From Diphasiastrum complanatum (taxonomy: Eukaryota; Streptophyta; Lycopodiopsida; Lycopodiales; Lycopodiaceae), in NCBI GenBank assembly GCA_029204225.1, contig CM055103.1, positions 50,631,470-50,695,469 on the forward strand: a stretch of 64,000 nt of DNA. Direction: 5' to 3'. Shown piece after piece: positions 23,177 to 35,161 of the stretch. The notes under the pieces are model-generated. The model did no database searches, was not told the DNA's origin, and saw only the letters and a list, made by a program, of their open reading frames with translations. The position numbers were made by a program, and so were the translations under genes. Within the stretch, counting starts at the first letter, position 1. Each line of letters starts with the position of its first letter.

Positions 23177-26100
23177 GAGGGATCAGTGCCCGATCAATAT
23201 ATCCTAACAGGTCACGTCCCGATCACAACCATATATAGTAAACCAAATAAACTGTACAATAATTACATCATCACATTTAGAGCTTATACAAATGAACCAG
23301 ATCAAAACTGATTTCTAACTCTCTCCCTTAAGCTCAAATGTGATAAGAGTAAAAAAACAATATATTGCAGCAGCGTCTGGAGTGTCCAAAGGATGTTATG
23401 CATATCAAATGCACAACCACATACAACTAACTCAGATCTAGACTCATGTGACAAGGCAACATGCAAGCCCACACACACTCATGCAAACCAACATGAATGA
23501 TAAAGCATCAAATACATGACCAAGGCCTGCCCATAGGTGGTATCCTGTCGTACCAACACCTGTGCCACCTGTAGATCCGCCGCTACATCACTGGTCACCA
23601 AATCAAGTCTCCAACCATGGCCTGCACCTGTACTAAGATGCTCTCACGTCCAAGCATATTCAACTATCCAATAAGTCCTAAAAGCTGATCCCCATCCATT
23701 TCCCATGCTCCAAGCACAAGAGTCTACCAAGGACTCAATGAATGAATGTACACAAACCTCACCATAGGCTATACCTGAGTAGCTCGCCCACCTCCCAGAG
23801 ATATTGATGATGATCTGCCTCTCCTACATTCCATGTAGGTTCAACTTTCCATGATTGACGTTGCCAACTCTGATTTGACCAGTATATAGGCCTCCCACCA
23901 AGGAGCCTATCTCCCCACAACATCTATCATAGCATCCAAGCCAAAGAAAATGCAAACTAGATCCACTATCGTGATGAATAACTCACCCACGATCCATAGC
24001 ATATCAGGTAGGATAGCTCCAGAACCCTATACCCTGTACCATTTGATCACCAAGTATCCATTGCCCACTGATAGCTCCCCAAGAATTTGTCCACCTGTAG
24101 TGCAACTAGACTCCAATTGGATCTAACCAAAAATTGCATCCTACTTACCAAATAATGATGGATATAAACAACATGTGACGCCAACATGAAGACTATTGTG
24201 CATATAACCATGCAGTTCACCTGATTACTCGCCAAAGTATCAGCTGTCACTCCTTGAGCAACCATCTCCATCCCTGCTGGCTCACAACCATGGGCATGAT
24301 GGATCCACATCACCTCCTAATGCTCTCCATGCCCTCAGGATATGTACCACCCTAGGTACACTCCATGCCACCTACCTCCAAGTAGGCTTGACCCGTCCCT
24401 AGGTCACCACACAATGCACCAGCTGAAGAACATCGTCCATACATCAAATGACATATCATACTTGAGCAACTGTAGCATCTCCATGAGTGCCACCCCAATG
24501 GACTCGTCAACCACATACATGCTCATCTGATGTCTCCGATCTTGGTCACCATCCTGCTAGACAAGCCGAACTCCAAAGCATCACCTGCTCCACCTGGCTC
24601 CTAGCATCTGCTCGCTCTCCCTGGCTATGTGCCACCTGACACCATGCCATGCAAGCCTGTCCCTGAGTTGCCGCTCATGGGATCCTGAGACTACTGTCTC
24701 CGTGATCGTACTGAGGTATATGGCTCTGAGTGACTTCCTCTAGGCTTCCCCATGATCTCACCACCTAAGAATCTGCACCATGGAAAATCCAACACATGTG
24801 CCAAGCCTAGACTCCTGCAAATATAGCCAAATGCATGATAGCTATAGATAGCTTATCCACGCCTGTGATGGTAGATGCCTTCCCATCGATGCCAATATCC
24901 AAAATTGGCCCCCTGCTATAATGCCAACCTGTACTCCCAAATGAGCACACCATGAAGTCCTCACCATCAGTGTCCCTTCCAGTAGATCGCTAGCGAAACA
25001 CCCATCATAGTGTTTGCCCTCCGATCACACCCCGTGTGATCTCCATCAGCTCTCCAACCTAGAGCTGGCTCTCAAAGCTTCATGCTTTGTCCATTTGCAT
25101 TTGCAGTGTCCTGATTCTATCACGAATCCCACCTGTAAGTCTTGTCCATCAAATGACTCAAGTCCAATATAAAATAGCTGCCCCCTGATGATCATGTCAT
25201 CTTGCAGTGCTATCCCTACCAGGTATCCCAATGCCATCCCTGATCACAAAGATCTGAGCATCTATCCTGTAGTTCCCACCTATATTCCCCCAAGCTAGCT
25301 CCTAGCTGCTCTTGTGAATGGTTCCAAACCACTCCCTGAGAATACACTGAGATGTGAACTCCAAAGCCACCATCAAGTCCCTCACATGATTGTGCATGCC
25401 AACATCCCTCCAAGTGAACCTGTGAGATCTTCTATGGCCCAAACCAAATGATCTGCACCCTGTCATCACTGAAATCTGCATCCCTGATGCAAAACTGATA
25501 TGGCAAATTGACTTGACTTACTCAACCTGGCAGTTGAAGTGTATCTTCTCAATGACAAACCTGATACACTGCTCCACAACTACAATGGCTTGATCAAAGT
25601 TGACTTACCGACTGCAAAACCACAAAATCATCACACTCACCACTCACCAAGAGCATCCAAAGTGTGATTATTGACCCGTTCTTCATCCTCTGTGTGTCCC
25701 ATACACAGCTCGTCCAATGCAAGTCCGCTATCTTGCCCAATGGCTTTCATCTGGCACCACTTCGCACTTTCATCACCTGTGACCGCCAAAATGTGTGTAC
25801 CTCCAAGCTAGCCCATATTTCCCTCCGAACGAGAAATTTCTAAGCTGATGCTTGTGTCAATGCAGCTATCACCTGACTCAACAATGCCACTGCCGATCAT
25901 ACCTGTGAAAGCATTCCCCCAAAATGCCACTTGACCTTGGTTGGTTCGAACCCCAAAAGTTGAACCTGATCGCAAGAATTTTTTACCTGTAATCGACATA
26001 CCATGCCTACCTCTCACCTGTGATTGCTTGCCCTCTTAAAATTGTTGCCAATGATGAGTAGTCACGCCGACAAATTGCACTTTCGTCGCCAAAACTAGCT

Positions 26101-28175
26101 TTCTCCACACAATTCCACTACCATTCGCCCCCATACTGCATTTACCACCTTGTTACCTTGTCAAGAGTAAGTAATAATGATTCTGAAGTGATAATGCCTC
26201 ATTGTACCATCCTGTAGCAGGTTTCACCAGCCAAAAATTGCCCCAAATTTGGCCCTACGGTACCCAAATGGCAAATGTAGCCCATCACTAGGTCACTTGC
26301 ACTCCGCTCAATAGAATGGTGATAAAAACTCCCCGAAACACCTTTCTCCCTACTCTGTGATGCCGTTCTATCCGCTGGCTCTGAGCAGCCAGTTTCAGGG
26401 GTCATTTTGGCCCAAGGATGGCCAAAAAAGGTGCCCTCTAGCCAAAGTTATCCCTTTCTAAAGGGTGACTTGCAAATTTGGACTGGTTCTTCGTTTTGAA
26501 GATTTTTAGTGAAGAAATGGCATTTCTGCCCTTCGGGTCCCTTCTAGCCCTTTCATTTGAAAATTTTTAATGAAAAGCCTTCAAACAATGGCCTTCAAAT
26601 CTTCATGGGCCTTTTCAAATGTTTCATGGCCATTGATCGTGATCCAAAGGCCCATATGCCTCAAAATCGTGGCCATTAATCTTTGTGTCTGTTGATCCGA
26701 TGGTCTTAGCACCATCTGCGGGTCCAAACTTCATCTTGTAGCCGCCAGCGCCTTCCGGACGCTGTGTCCCAACTCCATTGAGGGCACGTGAGGCTTTCAC
26801 GACCCATTCTCCTCCTTTCTTCCTTCTTTCACTGTTTTTCCTCCTAGAGGAAGCTATGGCCACCCCACTGATTGATCTCCATATCCTTCCACAGGCCACG
26901 ACCATCCACGACCATCTCCAATCTAGCTGATCTCACCAGGGCGCCCAATTCCAGCATTTTACAGCTCAAGGATTCATCTTCTACAGAGAAAGATCCAGAA
27001 GTCCTTGATTGTAAACCCTAGATGAGTTTTTCTTCCATAGCTTCAGAGATGGATTGTTGTTTTATTACTCAATGGCTGACCATGGCCTCTTAGCCACTCC
27101 TTGGCAGCACCAGGGCGCCCAGTTGTATGCCTTTACAGCTTCAAAAATGATCTCCTACCAAGAAAGATCCATCATTTTCCTACTGTAAACCCTGGTGCCT
27201 TTTCACCATAGCTGAGAAGAAAGGTACCATTGCTCATAGTCTGCTCCATGTCTGACCCTGCACTTCTAGCAATCGCTTGATCTCACTCATACAATGAAAG
27301 GTAGCAATTTACAGTTCTCAATTCCGTCAAGTACAGAGAAAGATCCGTGACTTTCCGTTTTTCTTTAACTAGCCCACTTTTTGGCAATTCACAGACACTG
27401 TAAATGGATTTCAAAATCCACTCAACTCTGAGTTACCACTACCTTGTAGCCCATTCTGATCCGGTCCGCTCTCTAATTGACGGAGTACTCAGAGATTTCT
27501 GGCCAACTTTCCGTAAAGGTCGTTTGAAGCTGTTTATGAGCAATTTTTCGTGAATTCTCCCAAGAATTCTCCTACGACGATCGTTCTGATCTTCCCCAAA
27601 GCTCCGATCGAAGGAACTTTGATGTCTCCTACCATCCGGACTGTCGATACCCCGTATGGAGTCCTCTCTCCTGAGACTCTTTGAGTGCTATTTTTCCTGG
27701 TGAAAGACGCTATCCCATAGCTCCACCGGATCGTGCATATCTGCATCACCCTGACGCTCTAATACCAAGTTGAAATTCTGTTAGGATCTAGTGCAGTATG
27801 CAAATCACATCACTCAATCACCATAGCCACTCTCCTCACAAGCTCTCAAAGATGGCACAACAAAAGTTGATAGATTACAAAGAAACACTATACATATAGA
27901 GTATTCTCAAACTACATGAAAAGGCAGGTGTCCTAAAATTGGCCTACCACTTGTCAAACTAAGGTCGGGCCCAATATGGCCAAATTTGACCGACACACTT
28001 GGGACATGCCCCCAAGTATAACAAGTATTGTAAATAACTTTGTACAGGCTAATTCTTCCTATGTGTGGCTACTCGGCTAACCCAAGTAGCCGGCTACGGG
28101 ATCAGTGACCGATCAATATATCCTAACAGGTCACGTCCCGATCACAACCATATATAGTAAACCAAATAAACTGTA
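23177..28175 (-). mobile_element. Second coding-free LTR element (LARD-like), minus strand
   Basis: The right-hand copy, the 5' LTR in this orientation, spans 27768-28175 and abuts a primer site TGGTATTAGAGC (minus strand, 27756-27767). The left copy is truncated to its terminal 144 bp (23177-23320) and is followed by CTCTCCCTTAA, the complement of a polypurine tract. Between them lie 4.4 kb with only short frames and no gag-pol motif; the base composition is notably richer in C on the plus strand than the surroundings. A third LTR of the family is at 28201-28534. The LTR ends read AGTT...AACT rather than TG...CA. Confidence 0.65.
27756..27767 (-). other. Primer binding site of the second LARD-like element
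   Basis: TGGTATTAGAGC on the minus strand, one base different from the standard initiator-Met site, directly next to the LTR. Confidence 0.7.
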
Positions 28176-28200
28176 GATCAATTGAATCTAACATCCAATC

Positions 28201-28534
28201 AGTTGAAATTATGTTAGGATCTAGTGCAGTATGCAGATTACATCACACAATCACCATAGCCACTCTCCTCACAAGCTCTTTCGACCGACAAACTTGGGAC
28301 ATGCCCCCAAGTATAGCAAGTACTATAAATAACTCTGTACAGGCTAATTCTTCCTATGTGTGGCTACTCGGCTAACCCAAGTAGCCGGCTACGGGATCAG
28401 TGCCCGATCAATATATCCTAACAGGTCACGTCCCGATCACAACCATATATAGTAAACCAAATAAACTGTACAGTAGTTACATCATCACATTTAGACCTTA
28501 TACTAATGAATCAGATCAAAACTGATTTCTAACT
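28201..28534 (-). mobile_element. Additional LTR of the AGTT...AACT family
   Basis: It starts AGTTGAAATTATGTTAGGATC and ends CTGATTTCTAACT. It matches the LTR at 27768 but has an internal deletion after CACAAGCTCT. A purine-like tract complement (CAATCTCTCTT) follows, then copia coding sequence on the minus strand, so this may be the 3' LTR of a copia element that provides the family's proteins. Confidence 0.65.
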
Positions 28535-29390
28535 CAATCTCTCTTGTGGATCTGATTTAGATCCATTCTTGGTCATTAATTCTTTGGAATTTCACAGTTA
28601 GAAATCAAGGATTCATACTCTTTGGACATGGCTTCAGACCACTCCTTAGAATGGAGTGCATCTTGGACATCTCTTGGCTCATCATGAGAAATGAAAAATG
28701 CATGATACGAGGTGTCATCCATTACTTGCTTGTCTTTTTCCACATTTGTGAGCCTCCTTGGTTCGGATCTCTCTCTCATAAATCTTCTTGGTGTAATTGC
28801 TTGAAGATACTCCGCCTCAAGCCTCGAACCCTCCACATCTTGATTGGCATCAAGATGGATAATTGATAAATCTCCATGAGTTGACTTGAAGGCTTGACCC
28901 CATCTAAGTTTAGCTTTTGATCTTCATGGAAGATCACATCTCTACTTACAACAATCTTGCTTAGTAGAGGGAATAAAGACTCTATATGCTTTCTTAGTTG
29001 ATGAATATTCACTCGTCACTCCTTTAATAGAACTAGGATCATCTTTTTTCCTAGCATCTAAAGGCACATGCACAAAGCAAACACAACCAAAGATTCTAAG
29101 GTGATCTACATTAGGCCTTTCCTTGTAGATCTCATATGGTGATCTTCCTCTAAAGCAAGATTTGGAAGTCTATTACAAAGATAATTGCACATGAAATTGC
29201 TCCTCCCTTGGGAGAGATGCCTCTATTCTAAGTGCACATTCACATAGAGTTCCATTTTTCCTTTTAGCAATTCCATTTTGTTGGGGGGAATAAGCACAAG
29301 TGAACTCTCTCCTCACTCCCTCTTGCTCTCAAAAGTCATTAAACTTGTTGGAGGTATAGTCCCCTCCACCATCAAATCTCAAAGCTTAGG
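28535..29390 (-). pseudogene. Copia integrase C-terminus and linker fragment
   Basis: The minus-strand order from 29390 is SPQQNGIAKRKN (end of the integrase core, with Lys where catalytic Glu is expected), LRIFGCVCFVHVPLDARKK, then SKIVVSRDVIFHEDQ and DVQDALHSKEWSEAMSKEYESL (linker before RT). Frames change several times. RT and RNase H are missing between this point and the LTR at 28201-28534. Confidence 0.75.
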
Positions 29391-29879
29391 AAGCTCGAGC
29401 TGTTGCTGACTCAACTGATCTGGCACGTGTGAGAGTGCCTAGTTATCAAAGGATCATCATCAATATGGCACATGGTCCATAATTTCCTAACTTATAGTCA
29501 CCTCTTTGATTTTGGGCAATTTTCCTAACTTATAGGAACTTGGATAACTATCTTCTTCAAGTGAAAATTCGCATGCTACTTATATTTCCACACATGTGAG
29601 CAGTCCTCTACACGGGTGATCACTCCTAATCTCATGGTATAGCATTATCTACCAATAAAATGATGCCAAGTGGCATATAGCTAGAAAACTAAATTTTGGC
29701 CATTTTAGCCACTAGATCTCAAATAAAATGGTATATACATATGACTAATCTAAATGATATGTGCATTTATTTCACATGTGGGAACAGGCTCCACACATGT
29801 GTAATGATGATATGTACATAGATTTGGCTTAGATCAAGCAACATTTTGACAATTTCACACTAACAACTCTTGGGAGCTT
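29391..29879. other. Unassigned stretch between two copia fragments
   Basis: AT-rich. No frame or motif that I recognise. Confidence 0.4.
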
Positions 29880-30178
29880 GTGGATTCACCTATCAACAAG
29901 CATGTTATTGGATGCAAGTGGGTGTTTTGAGTGAAATACAAAAATGATGGATCTATCAAAAAATCATGCACCAAAGCATATGCTCAAATCCATGGTCTTG
30001 ACTATGAAGACACATTTGTACATGTGGCCAAGATGGTCACTATAAGAGTTATCATTTCTATTGCATGCTATTTCAACTGGAGGATGTTCCAACTTGATGT
30101 TTCTAATGTGTTCCTCAATGGCTACCTTGAGGAGGAGATTTATGTGGATCAAACCAAGGGCTTTGCATTTACTAATTA
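29880..30178 (+). pseudogene. Copia reverse transcriptase N-terminal fragment
   Basis: The translation begins NSWELVDSPINKHVIGCKWVF, hits a stop, and continues KYKNDGSIKKS, YEDTFVHVAKMVTIRVII and MFQLDVSNVFLNGYLEEEIY. This is the first third of copia RT, including the first catalytic Asp in QLDV. The YVDD region is absent. It lies opposite to the neighbouring copia fragment. Confidence 0.85.
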
Positions 30179-32476
30179 AAATAATTTTTCACTTTTCTTA
30201 GACAAAAAGGACATGGGATCAGTGGGGCTTTCATTGAATCTTCTCGTACAATTCTAAATGACAATGCATATGTTCTTTTGCTAATTCCAAAATAATCACA
30301 TGCTCCATGCAATATGGCAAAATCTCAACAATCTCAAAAAAAAAAAAAATTCTCTTATCAAGCATTTTTCAATAACACTCTTGTATCATCTATCTAAAGG
30401 ATGGAACTCAAAGACTTTTCAATGCAGGGATGAATATATTTGAAATGGTCTTTGAGATTATCTACAAAACATTATCATGCAATCAAATTAGAAAATAAAG
30501 AATCAAATAAGATGATGTTACAACAACAAGAACAACTGTAACAAAATCACTCAATACTGAGGCCTCCTTGAATGATTTTTTTTTTCTGTTGCAACTATGA
30601 ACAAATAGGTCATATATTCTTCTTATTTCCTACTATCCAAATTTTAGCCCAAGACCTCAGCATCAAGAAATGTTTGATAGTAATTTTCATGTTATTCCAT
30701 TAGAGCCTTTTCATGTTTTAGGACAAGACTTGAGGATCTAACATAACATTCCAAAATTTCATTGTGATATTTTTGAAACTAACATTCTCATGTATAGTCT
30801 TCTCCATAGTTTGACATACTTGTGGTGTTTTGTTATTCTTCTTAAAAAACAAATGCTTCAAAAACTGGACCTTTTCAATGCACCATGTGCAAGCTGAATT
30901 GTTGTATCCTTCAATGATAGGCATAGAAGTTGTGTTATCAATGTGGGAAATGACCTTGTGTTAAATTGGTCTATTGGATAAATCAGTGATCCATTTGTCC
31001 ACAAAATTATATGTTAAGAATAATTATTTGTTCTTTGATTACTCATTTGTGCGTCAAGGTTTCCAATAATGAACCGTCCCACCAACAACCCAAAGGACTT
31101 TGGCCCTTCGCACGCACCTCCTACAAAGTGTGCAAGAAGCAAGTCCCTGCAATGGTTTCAACTTGAAAGATTTGATTTCTATATTTGTTTATTCATTTCA
31201 ATCACAAACACCAAAAAGAGAATTGAAATGTTGGGGTGACTCCCTTGAACACCTTTTTGTGAGCTCAATCTTTCATAGGCATCTTAACTCCCATGGTCTT
31301 GATTTTCCTCTATGTAGGCTTAAGTGAGTGATTTTCTCACATGTTGGTCAAGAACCTTACTCTAGCTCGAGAAGTTAGTAAATGCACATTACCTTCAAGA
31401 AATTTAGTTTTTGTGCTTTCTATCACAAACTATTATAGGTCCTAGTTGAGTGCCTCTAAACTAATAAAGAATGCGTGCATCCATTTTATGAGTAGGAACA
31501 TGGCTCGAGAAACCCTTTTTTAATTATTCACAGAAATAAACTTGCATTTTTTTAAGTTATTTTTTAATTTTCTGAGAATCTTTACTCTATTTACCTATTC
31601 AAGAGATGGTCAAAAAATTTATGACATCAATTTCTGAAAGATAGTGCAGATTCCATTCCTATACTTTGCCCATTTTACTGCTCACTGAGTAGGAGCATGA
31701 GGTGAAGGGCCATGGCCTTGGAGCTACAGTACGAAGCCGGACTGAGGCCATTAAGCTTAAAACTTAAAACCCACCTTTTTATTGTTAACTGCAGTCTATG
31801 TGTCAGACAGTTGAAGAAGATAATCTTGTGGGCATTCCAAGTCTTGGATCACGACGGCTACATTGAACAGCACTTAAAAGGGGTTCAAAACTACTTTTAA
31901 ATTTAAGCAAATGCTGTGCAGGAGGGTGTGTGGAAAACTTCTGCCTATAATCTTTGCATCATTCTTAAAATAAACTGCATAAACAGTCCATGTACAGGTA
32001 AATTTCCGTTTCTACAAAGTTTGTCTTTGCTTTAACGGTTAGGCCATGTGTTTAGAATGACAATCAGCTCAACATAATAGCTCAAAGGAGTAGGCGAGTA
32101 CCATATTCATGATATAAACCATCGCCAGAAACAAAGAAGGAAAACAGCTGTCCTAGATAAGCTTCAAGAACGTCTGAAAACATCTTGCCAAGAAGTTCTT
32201 ACAGATTTTTAAAATGGGAAATACAATTCGGATTGCTCCGATAGAGTGAGCACTAGTGCTACTGGAATATCCCTTCTACCGACCACCGCCTCAGAGAGAG
32301 AATTGATTAAAGTATTTTGCCTAAAAAACCTTGTGATGATAGCACGCATCAAGTTGTATATTACATTGAGGATCAGCATGGGTCCAGTGAGACTTTGGGT
32401 GTCGCCTAGGCGTTTGCCTCAAAAATCGATATTGTAACGCAAGTCTTCACATTGCCAGATTACTCAAATTATTCTC
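30179..32476. other. Unassigned stretch downstream of CLE gene A
   Basis: No gene recognised. A small frame at 31712-31900 has no known motif. A 31-bp block at 31646-31676 recurs at 44648-44678 with four mismatches. The 3' UTR of CLE gene A should lie near the right end. Confidence 0.35.
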
Positions 32477-33124
32477 TCATGCAGATGGGGGTGTATTGCG
32501 TGCTGAGGGAGGAAATTCACTGTGGTGAAGAGGATCAGGACCAGTTGGAACTAAGCTGTCAGGCTCCTCCACTACTTCCTTCGATTTAATTTGAAGAACA
32601 TTTTTCTCTGAGCAGTCGATTCCAGTGCAAGAAACAGTGTATCGCACATGCTGCTGCAACAATTTCCGACCAAATAGCTGGAGTATTTCAACCTGCTAGC
32701 AATTATCAGGATTCAGAACGATAGCCTGTTGTCAGATTTCAATCCAAATGTTTTCAGAAGATTCAGCTCCAACATAATAGAAACTTCTAACTCTTATACC
32801 TCATTTTCTGAAAAAATATCCGCAGCCTTGTTAGTTTCATCGATCAGCTGAGCTAACCCTGCGGAACATCAATATAGTTAGACAAGTTTAGAGGTTGCTC
32901 ATTTTCGTTAATGTGACAAGCAGACCTGAACTTTTTGATTACCCATAAAACAATACCATGTGCAAAGTTCATCAATCATTGTATGCACCGCAAGATTAGA
33001 CATGAAGAGCGGGGAATGACAGGGAATTACTCGGTATATCATCCGCACCTTGCCAGCTGTCTGCACAAATAATCAAAAGCAGCAGCAAGGATAACGACCA
33101 TGAAGCCCCGCAAATAAACTTCAT
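32477..33124 (-). CDS. CLE: CLV3/CLE-family peptide hormone precursor, single CLE motif (CLE gene A)
   Basis: Three exons fit: 33124-33049, 32858-32800 and 32692-32477. Introns of 190 and 107 nt have GT-AG ends in phases 1 and 0. The product has 116 residues: a signal peptide (residues 1-22, Leu-rich core SLSLLLLLIIC), a variable region, the block FGRKLLQ followed by SCTGIDC, and the CLE dodecapeptide SLVPTGPDPLHH at residues 91-102, with a 14-residue Pro-rich tail. The 12-mer matches the CLV3 class (P4, G6, P7, D8, P9, L10, H11, H12), but residue 1 is Ser, not the usual Arg or His. CLE peptides are secreted, trimmed, hydroxylated at Pro and perceived by CLAVATA1-type receptors. A three-exon layout is also known for Arabidopsis CLV3. 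Splice sites were inferred by eye. Confidence 0.85.
32566..32601 (-). other. CLE dodecapeptide of gene A
   Basis: Encodes SLVPTGPDPLHH, the predicted mature ligand before hydroxylation or glycosylation at Pro4 and Pro7. It lies in exon 3 and is preceded by an acidic EEPD stretch. Confidence 0.9.
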
Positions 33125-33135
33125 GATTCCTTGTA

Positions 33136-33158
33136 AGAGAGAGAGAGAGAGAGAGAGA
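33136..33158 (-). repeat. (CT)n tract in the 5' leader of CLE gene A
   Basis: On the coding strand a CT run ends 11 bases before the ATG at 33124. Pyrimidine dinucleotide tracts are frequent in plant 5' UTRs. Confidence 0.9.
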
Positions 33159-33297
33159 ATATAGAGCGCTGCAAATAAGCACGCCACTCTTAATTTTACT
33201 TTCTTTTCAGGATGATAGAGGAAACTTGGAGTTAAAGCATTTTGAAATTGATCAGCTGTCGGAGCTAGTGAATGAAGATCTAAGTTTGGTTTTTGAC

Positions 33298-33305
33298 ATA
33301 TATAG
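33298..33305 (-). promoter_or_regulatory. Candidate TATA box of CLE gene A
   Basis: CTATATAT on the minus strand lies about 174 bp before the start codon, a plausible distance for a short 5' UTR. There is no supporting transcript evidence. Confidence 0.4.
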
Positions 33306-33638
33306 ATTTTTGGAACTCCAAACTTACTATGCAGCCCAATACACAAGAGTAGAGATAGAGAGACGATAGAAAATAGAAGTAATGATAGGACAATAGACGC
33401 AATCTAATCTCAGAAAGAGACCGAGATGGTTGATTCGGATTTGCTGCAGATGGGAAGTGATCAGCACAAAGCGGACATGAAAAAGGCAGAGAAGATTAAA
33501 GAGATGTCAGATGATTACAAGCCATGATCGAAGTCTTCTTAACTAGCACTAAACGACGTGCGCCATAATGAAGAATACGATACTTAATTCGCCCGCAGCT
33601 TGGATCTCGATAGCTCGCAGACTTCCCTCCCTCCCTGA

Positions 33639-33641
<3 letters not shown>

Positions 33642-33680
<39 letters not shown>
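33642..33680. repeat. (CT)n microsatellite upstream of CLE gene A
   Basis: An uninterrupted TC/CT run about 520 bp before the CLE gene A start codon. Confidence 0.95.
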
Positions 33681-33681
<1 letters not shown>

Positions 33682-33748
33682 GTTTGCGAGCGCAGTTATT
33701 GCTCACTTTGGAAAGCTGCAATTGGAGATTGATCTCTCTCTCGCTCGC

Positions 33749-33751
<3 letters not shown>

Positions 33752-33800
<49 letters not shown>
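33752..33800. repeat. (CT)n microsatellite upstream of CLE gene A
   Basis: A second long CT run, preceded by a short CGCT-rich variant at 33730-33751. Confidence 0.95.
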
Positions 33801-33801
<1 letters not shown>

Positions 33802-33933
33802 GGAAGTGGTATCATATGCCATGAAGCCCCTAACTAATAAATACACAAACCTTAATGTATTATGGAAAAAAAAATTTGAAAATTCGAACCGGGCAGAATG
33901 TCCTCCCGGCACCTTCCAATGCGTAATGGGTAT

Positions 33934-35161
33934 TCTAGCGCAGGCATTCCAAAGGGAGCCGGGATCCACGACTTAGCTTCCCAGCTTTCAACTCTTGTCG
34001 TCCAAATCCACTTGACATACAAGCAGTCAACTCATCAACAACGATCAGACTTAACCAACTTGAAGTTCGGAAACCAACATTGAGATCCAACCTGGCGCCA
34101 TGCCAGACCGGGGGTCCCGATGTGGGTGACTTCCCTCCAAGCAAGCCGCCCGACATACATCAAACTTAACTAACTCGAAGCTTCGTTACAAACGAGTAAC
34201 ATCCATTCCAAGCAAGTCGTCTGACTTACATCAGACTTAACCACCTCAAAGCTTCATCACGAGCGCTGGAAGCCAACCTGGCGCCACGCCAGACTAGACA
34301 GCCCGTTCTCCAAGAGCTTAACCCATTCACGTTCATGCAAGGAACACTCAGAACCACAAGCCACGACAGATATGAAGACAACCAATTCCTGGACCGAATG
34401 GTATGGACGGCATACCGCTGGCGTCCCCGGATACGAAGACAACCAGTTCCTGGACCGAATGGTCTCGACAACATATTGTTGGCGTCCCGAGATACGAAGA
34501 CAACCAGTTCTTAGACCGAATGGTCCCGGTTGGCGTCCCGGGATACGACCCGAAGCTAAGTGCCAGATCAAAAAGTTTGAAGCGGCCTTACAACTGGCGC
34601 TTTTACTGAACACTGAAACCCATAAGGTAATCAGAGTCAGTTTGAGGAAAATCCCACTTTATTAATACATCTGAGAAGGTTACATTTCATTTGTGTGACC
34701 AACCCTAGTCTTCGGGGCGCTGGCATGCCAAGGCGGGCGCCAAGACAACATTCCAGCAAGGGGAGCTGAGACTTGGTGGGAGCTCGCCCTGAGTCGCAAC
34801 CTGCATCCCCCTATAGTTATGGTGGGATTCGCCACCTCCCCTCATGCCAAGTGCTCTACCCAAGCTAGTAAAGCACGTTTTCTCTCTAGGATTTTCTCTC
34901 TCTAGAAAGTCGTTTTCTCTCTAGAATTATTGATCCCCAGGCTTCCTTTAATCATGCCTAGATCGTGTGAGGTGATTTCACATCGATCCAAGCTCTCTAG
35001 ACTTCACTAGAACCAATCAAAGATTTTCAGCCATAGGAACTTGGTGCCGACTAGATTCTAGTCACAGTGGCGCCGGGAGCAGCAGTGGCGCTGCTGGCGC
35101 CGGGGACAATGCTGGCGCCAGTGGCGCCGGAAGTAAAGCTTGTAAAATTAGCTTTACAACA
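33934..35161 (-). mobile_element. Solo LTR of the 14.67-kb LARD family
   Basis: In reverse orientation this matches the LARD LTRs over nearly their full length, from GCGCAGGCATTCC near the left edge to GCTTTACAACA at 35161. No primer site or polypurine tract adjoins it, so it is a solo LTR or a truncated copy. It is more diverged than the LTR pair at 14669-19714, with extra copies of the CCAGTTCCTGGACCGAATGG-type repeat near 34380-34520. I found no matching target duplication. Confidence 0.85.

Noticed and set aside
32477-32662. Stand-alone 61-codon frame as the CLE gene A product
   Set aside because: It starts at a TTG codon and has no signal peptide; upstream exons with matching splice phases supply both.
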